A stretch of 64,000 bases of DNA from assembly GCA_003993805.1 (NCBI GenBank), contig RSEF01000003.1:83349133-83413132 (forward strand), written 5' to 3'. Positions 60,666 to 64,000 of this stretch are shown piece after piece. This DNA is from Himantopus leucocephalus. Its lineage: Eukaryota > Chordata > Aves > Charadriiformes > Recurvirostridae. Numbering within the stretch: position 1 is the first letter of the stretch; each line of letters starts with the position of its first letter. Under the pieces are notes generated by a model. It made no database searches. It worked only from the letters and a program-made list of their open reading frames with translations, and was not told where the DNA came from. Made by a program: the position numbers and the translations under genes.

Positions 60666-62122
60666 AACTCTCTACTCTCTAGATTCAGGGTGTCTCTCTG
60701 GCAAAAAAAAATATTGCTCAAATTGATAAGGATGTAGTTTAGTAGTTTCACTGTTAGCAGTGTGAAAGAAGGAAGGAGGCCTACAATATGTGACTAGATC
60801 AGTCTATGCAACTCTAGAGCAATTAACCTGTGGACAACCAGTGTTTGATGGTGAACAGAAAAAGTAACACAACCTCCCCCCAAAGTGATCATAACTTCTT
60901 TACAATTAGTAATCAATGTAAGTAATAACTCCTTAAAAAAAATTTGAAGTCTCTGGCTTATTCCAAGGTACCTCAGTATAACTATTATATTTAAAGGCTT
61001 TCCGATCAGCAATCTTTTGTTTGCTGCAGGATATGTTGTCAGACTACTGACTGACTAGACTCTGACTTTTCAGCTTATCATCATTCTCCAATCCCAACTT
61101 CTCAAGCCTGTTTCTCATTACAAGGGCTACAACCTAACTGGGTTACTTGTCATAAACTAATTGTTTTCTTTCTCAAGGGCTGTCATGCCCTATCACTGTA
61201 TGATTTCTTACTTCTTTTTTACTTACTAAGTTAAGCCCCACATGTGATTGCTTTTACGGAGACACCTCAATATCTTTGGATTCTGACATATACTTTCTTA
61301 GACAGGAAGTTCAATAACTGTTTATGCATAATTAGAGACACCTACACCTTAATTCACCATGTAGAGTGATCGAACATTTGCAAAAATCCCGGTTTACAAC
61401 AGACAGCAGAAATTGCATTCAGAGTGCTGATGATGCTGAAACTAAGTTACATTTAAAATGGGGTCAGGAAATCACTCTGTTTATGCTACAGTTTGGCTGG
61501 AAAGAAAACCTACAGCTGGTGCAACCGTAAACTTGGAGCAGGCTGAGATTCCCCACCACGACTTTGATGTCAAACAGACTCTGTCTTTATGTCTCTATAG
61601 CAAAGAGTGAATGAGGCAGGGCTAGCCTATTTATAGTCTTTGATATTTTCATGTGAGGTAAGTCAAACACAGGCAAGGCTATAGGGTTGCTGGCTAAAAT
61701 ATAAAAGTCTCCGAAAAATCTGCCTTTCATAATTCCTATTTATTGAGGAAACTCTCAACTAGGGATTATAAACTAGATCATTAGCCTTGGCTCCAGTATT
61801 ACCAGATGGCAAATGGCACTGTGGGAAAAATCTACCTCCCTCTGCGACTAGCAGAGTGCTACCTAATTTTATGAAAGATAGATCTTGCATGTCATGGTAA
61901 TCTTCACACTTATGACCTCCAGGTTGGAAATAAAAAGACATCCTGAAAATGCTGTTCTTGGTGTAAGATGCAACAGATAATCTTCTTAAGCTTCACAGGC
62001 TGCTGTGAACAAATCGCCTACATGTTTTTCTCTCTGTTCCATTGAATATAAAGAATAATCTTTCAATGGGATTGACGTTGGCTACTCAAGAAATTCTTAT
62101 CTGAGGAAAATCCAGACAACTG
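60666..62122. other. No gene recognised
   Basis: AT-rich sequence with no assignable element. Confidence 0.5.
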
Positions 62123-62514
62123 CATTATGTAATAATAAATAAATAAAAAGCATGTTTATCAGCAATAAAGCCAAAGGTTTCTCATTAATAGGATTTAGAC
62201 TCATTCACAGTACATCCTCAGCAGAGAATAACAACTACTGAATCCAAGAATATTCATAGCTAAATTCAAAATTTATTTTACCAATTTGGCTTTCCAAGAG
62301 TAAGTTGATTATATTTCTNCATTATGTAATAATAAATAAATAAAAAGCATGTTTATCAGCAATAAAGCCAAAGGTTTCTCATTAATAGGATTTAGACTCA
62401 TTCACAGTACATCCTCAGCAGAGAATAACAACTACTGAATCCAAGAATATTCAAAGCTAAATTCCAAATTTATTTTACCAATTTGGCTTTCCAAGAGTAA
62501 GTTGGTTATATTTC
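62123..62514. repeat. 195-bp direct duplication joined by a single N (probable assembly artefact)
   Basis: 62123-62317 and 62320-62514 are the same 195-bp segment with only three internal mismatches. The N at 62319 marks the join. The pattern fits two allelic or overlapping contig ends placed in tandem rather than a real duplication. Confidence 0.9.
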
Positions 62515-62536
62515 CATACGTGTGCATCTATCTATA

Positions 62537-62763
62537 TGTATATCTGTCTATCTTTATACATAGCTATATATGTATGCATGAAAGAAAGACATGCAAGTGA
62601 TTGCTTCTTCCTATCCAGTGAAAGAACAGAGATAGACNTGTATATCTGTCTATCTTTATACATAGCTATATATGTATGCATGCAAGAAAGACATGCAAGT
62701 GATTGCTTCTTCCCATCCAGTGAAAGAACAGAGATAGATNCCAGTGAAAGAACAGAGATAGAC
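62537..62763. repeat. 101-bp and 23-bp duplications at two further N joins (probable assembly artefact)
   Basis: 62537-62637 and 62639-62739 are 101-bp copies differing at three positions, with N at 62638. The last 23 bases of the second copy (62717-62739) recur at 62741-62763 after the N at 62740. Equal copy lengths and an N at each join point to unmerged overlaps. Confidence 0.9.
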
Positions 62764-63202
62764 AGATTCATATTGTAATTTCAGGAAGGAACTAATTTAT
62801 AACAGGAGGAGGAACTGCCACAGCAAGTGGCTAAGTAGGAGAGTAAGTATGATACTTGAATAGGAACAGTAAGCAACAGCTTAAGAAGGTGGGGGGTTTT
62901 TTTGGAAACAGAAAGATAGCTTTGGGACATCAAAAATGGAGGTTCACTAAGATAAAAAGAACTCTAAGGTTCTCTTTGTACTACCTTATATACCATATAA
63001 AGACTTTTAGATCATGTTTTAGATATAAATCACTGACAATAGTCATGGTTTACAGGCCAAATCAAAGGCATTATTTTTTGCCAACAGGATGACCACACAG
63101 TTGTGGAGAGCTTTAAACTAGGAACAACTGGGAAGGGAGATGATGACCAGCAATCAAGTAAGAAAGTGATAGACTGGGCTAACAAGCTAAATGTGCAGAG
63201 TT
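62764..63202. other. No gene recognised
   Basis: AT-rich flank of the terminal CR1. The CR1 match begins at about 63203. Confidence 0.5.
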
Positions 63203-64000
63203 ATGTGCTCAGAGTGCACCCCCTGAAAGTTTACAGATGATACAACATTGAGAGGAGTTGCTGGTACACCAGAGGGTTATGCTGCCATTCATAAAGACAT
63301 TGACAGGCTGGAGAAACAGGGCGACTGGAGTCTTGTGAAGTTCAGCAACAGAAATGCACCTGGGGAAGAATAGCCCTGAGCACCTATACAGGCTGGGGTC
63401 TGGCTGCCTGGAAAACAGCTTGGCATAACAGGATCTGGAGGTCCTGGTGGACAACAAATTGAACATGTATCAGCAATGGGTCCTTGTATTAAACAGCATC
63501 CTGGGTTGCATTAAGAAGAGCATTGCCTGCAGGTCAGTTAGGGTGATCCTTTCCCCCTACTCAACAGTGATGAGAAACGTATAGAATGGTCTGTCCAGTG
63601 CTGGTCTCCTCGGTACAAGAGAGACATGGAGTTACTTGAGTGAGGACCAGCAAAGAACCACAAATATGATTAAGGGACTGGCGTATTTATCATATGATGA
63701 GAGGCTGAGAGAGTTGGGGCTGTTCAGTCTGAAGAAGAGAAGGTTCAATGGTGATTCTATCAATGTGTATAAATATCTGATGGGAAACTGCGAAGAAGAC
63801 AGAATCTGATTCATCTCAGCAACACCCAGTGAAAGGACAAGATGTGATGATCATGATCCAAAATACATGTCATCTGAACACGAGAAAAAAACCTTTTTTT
63901 CTGTTGAAAGCTGTCAAGCACTGGAACAGGTTGCCATCATATGTTGTGGAGTCTCCATCCTTGGAGATATTCAAAGCCAACAAGACATTTTACTGAGCAA
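63203..64000 (+). mobile_element. CR1 LINE, reverse transcriptase motif C onward, cut by the window end
   Basis: The element enters at the active-site box, seen as Phe-Thr-Asp-Asp-Thr (Asp codons 63236-63241), followed by a DIDRLEKQGDWSLVKFSN-like stretch. Further along are a LDNKLNMY-type block (about 63450-63470), LGCIKKSIACRSVR-like sequence (about 63500-63540), RLRELGLFSLKKRRFNGD-like sequence (about 63700-63750), and ALEQVA/VVESPSLEIFKANK-type closing residues near 63925-63985. The order is the normal CR1 ORF2 C-terminal half. Many frameshifts and stops make it a pseudocopy. Its 3' UTR and tail should lie just past base 64000. Confidence 0.92.

Noticed and set aside
62123..62763. Array-like repeats that could be read as a CRISPR-like or satellite structure
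   Set aside because: Only two copies of each unit, separated by Ns rather than spacers; better explained by unmerged assembly overlaps. CRISPR arrays are not expected in a vertebrate genome.

Overview
This window reads as vertebrate, almost certainly avian, nuclear DNA. The main evidence is a set of CR1 LINE copies, several ending in the octamer tail (ATTCTATG)n typical of bird CR1. They sit with LTRs of a kind I recognise from bird endogenous retroviruses and with a few old MIR-like SINE remnants. The background is AT-rich by eye. I cannot name the species.

I find no protein-coding exon, RNA gene, CRISPR array or operon that I can support. The longest open frames are CR1 ORF2 remnants, frames kept open by N gaps, or frames of about 100-135 codons, which are expected by chance in 64 kb read six ways. 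The window is best described as gene desert or the inside of a very long intron, with interspersed repeats as its content.

Layout: 1-9.9 kb is mostly featureless, with a CR1 3' end at 5.55-6.0 kb that carries a 97-bp insert. At 9.94-10.85 kb there is an old plus-strand CR1/L3-like element running to its own tail. From 10.9 to 28.3 kb there are only short CR1 pieces (19.1, 21.3 and 23.3 kb), homopolymers and one perfect 22-bp palindrome. At 28.3-29.7 kb a minus-strand CR1 is joined head to head to an inverted upstream CR1 segment, a layout that fits twin-priming 5' inversion. From 29.7 to 41.4 kb there is a MIR-like SINE and an LTR stub. A second substantial CR1 lies at 41.4-42.35 kb, with a damaged reverse transcriptase active site. 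A CpG-rich islet at about 44.35-45.14 kb looks like a minus-strand LTR. A CR1 ORF2 linker fragment runs into a 1,000-N gap at 46.47-47.47 kb. Two old minus-strand CR1 copies lie at 48.9-49.5 and 50.2-50.8 kb. Two LTRs at 59.28-59.89 kb (minus) and 60.26-60.67 kb (plus) point away from each other. The window ends inside a plus-strand CR1 (63.2 kb onward).

Assembly quality is a story of its own. There are ten single-base Ns, one 100-N gap and one 1,000-N gap. At four joins the sequence on both sides of the Ns is the same (21, 195, 101 and 23 bp), so those 'repeats' are probably unmerged contig or haplotype overlaps. Several Ns sit in or beside very long homopolymers. I saw no convincing new biological system; the most interesting real structures are the inverted CR1, the divergent LTR pair and the CpG islet.
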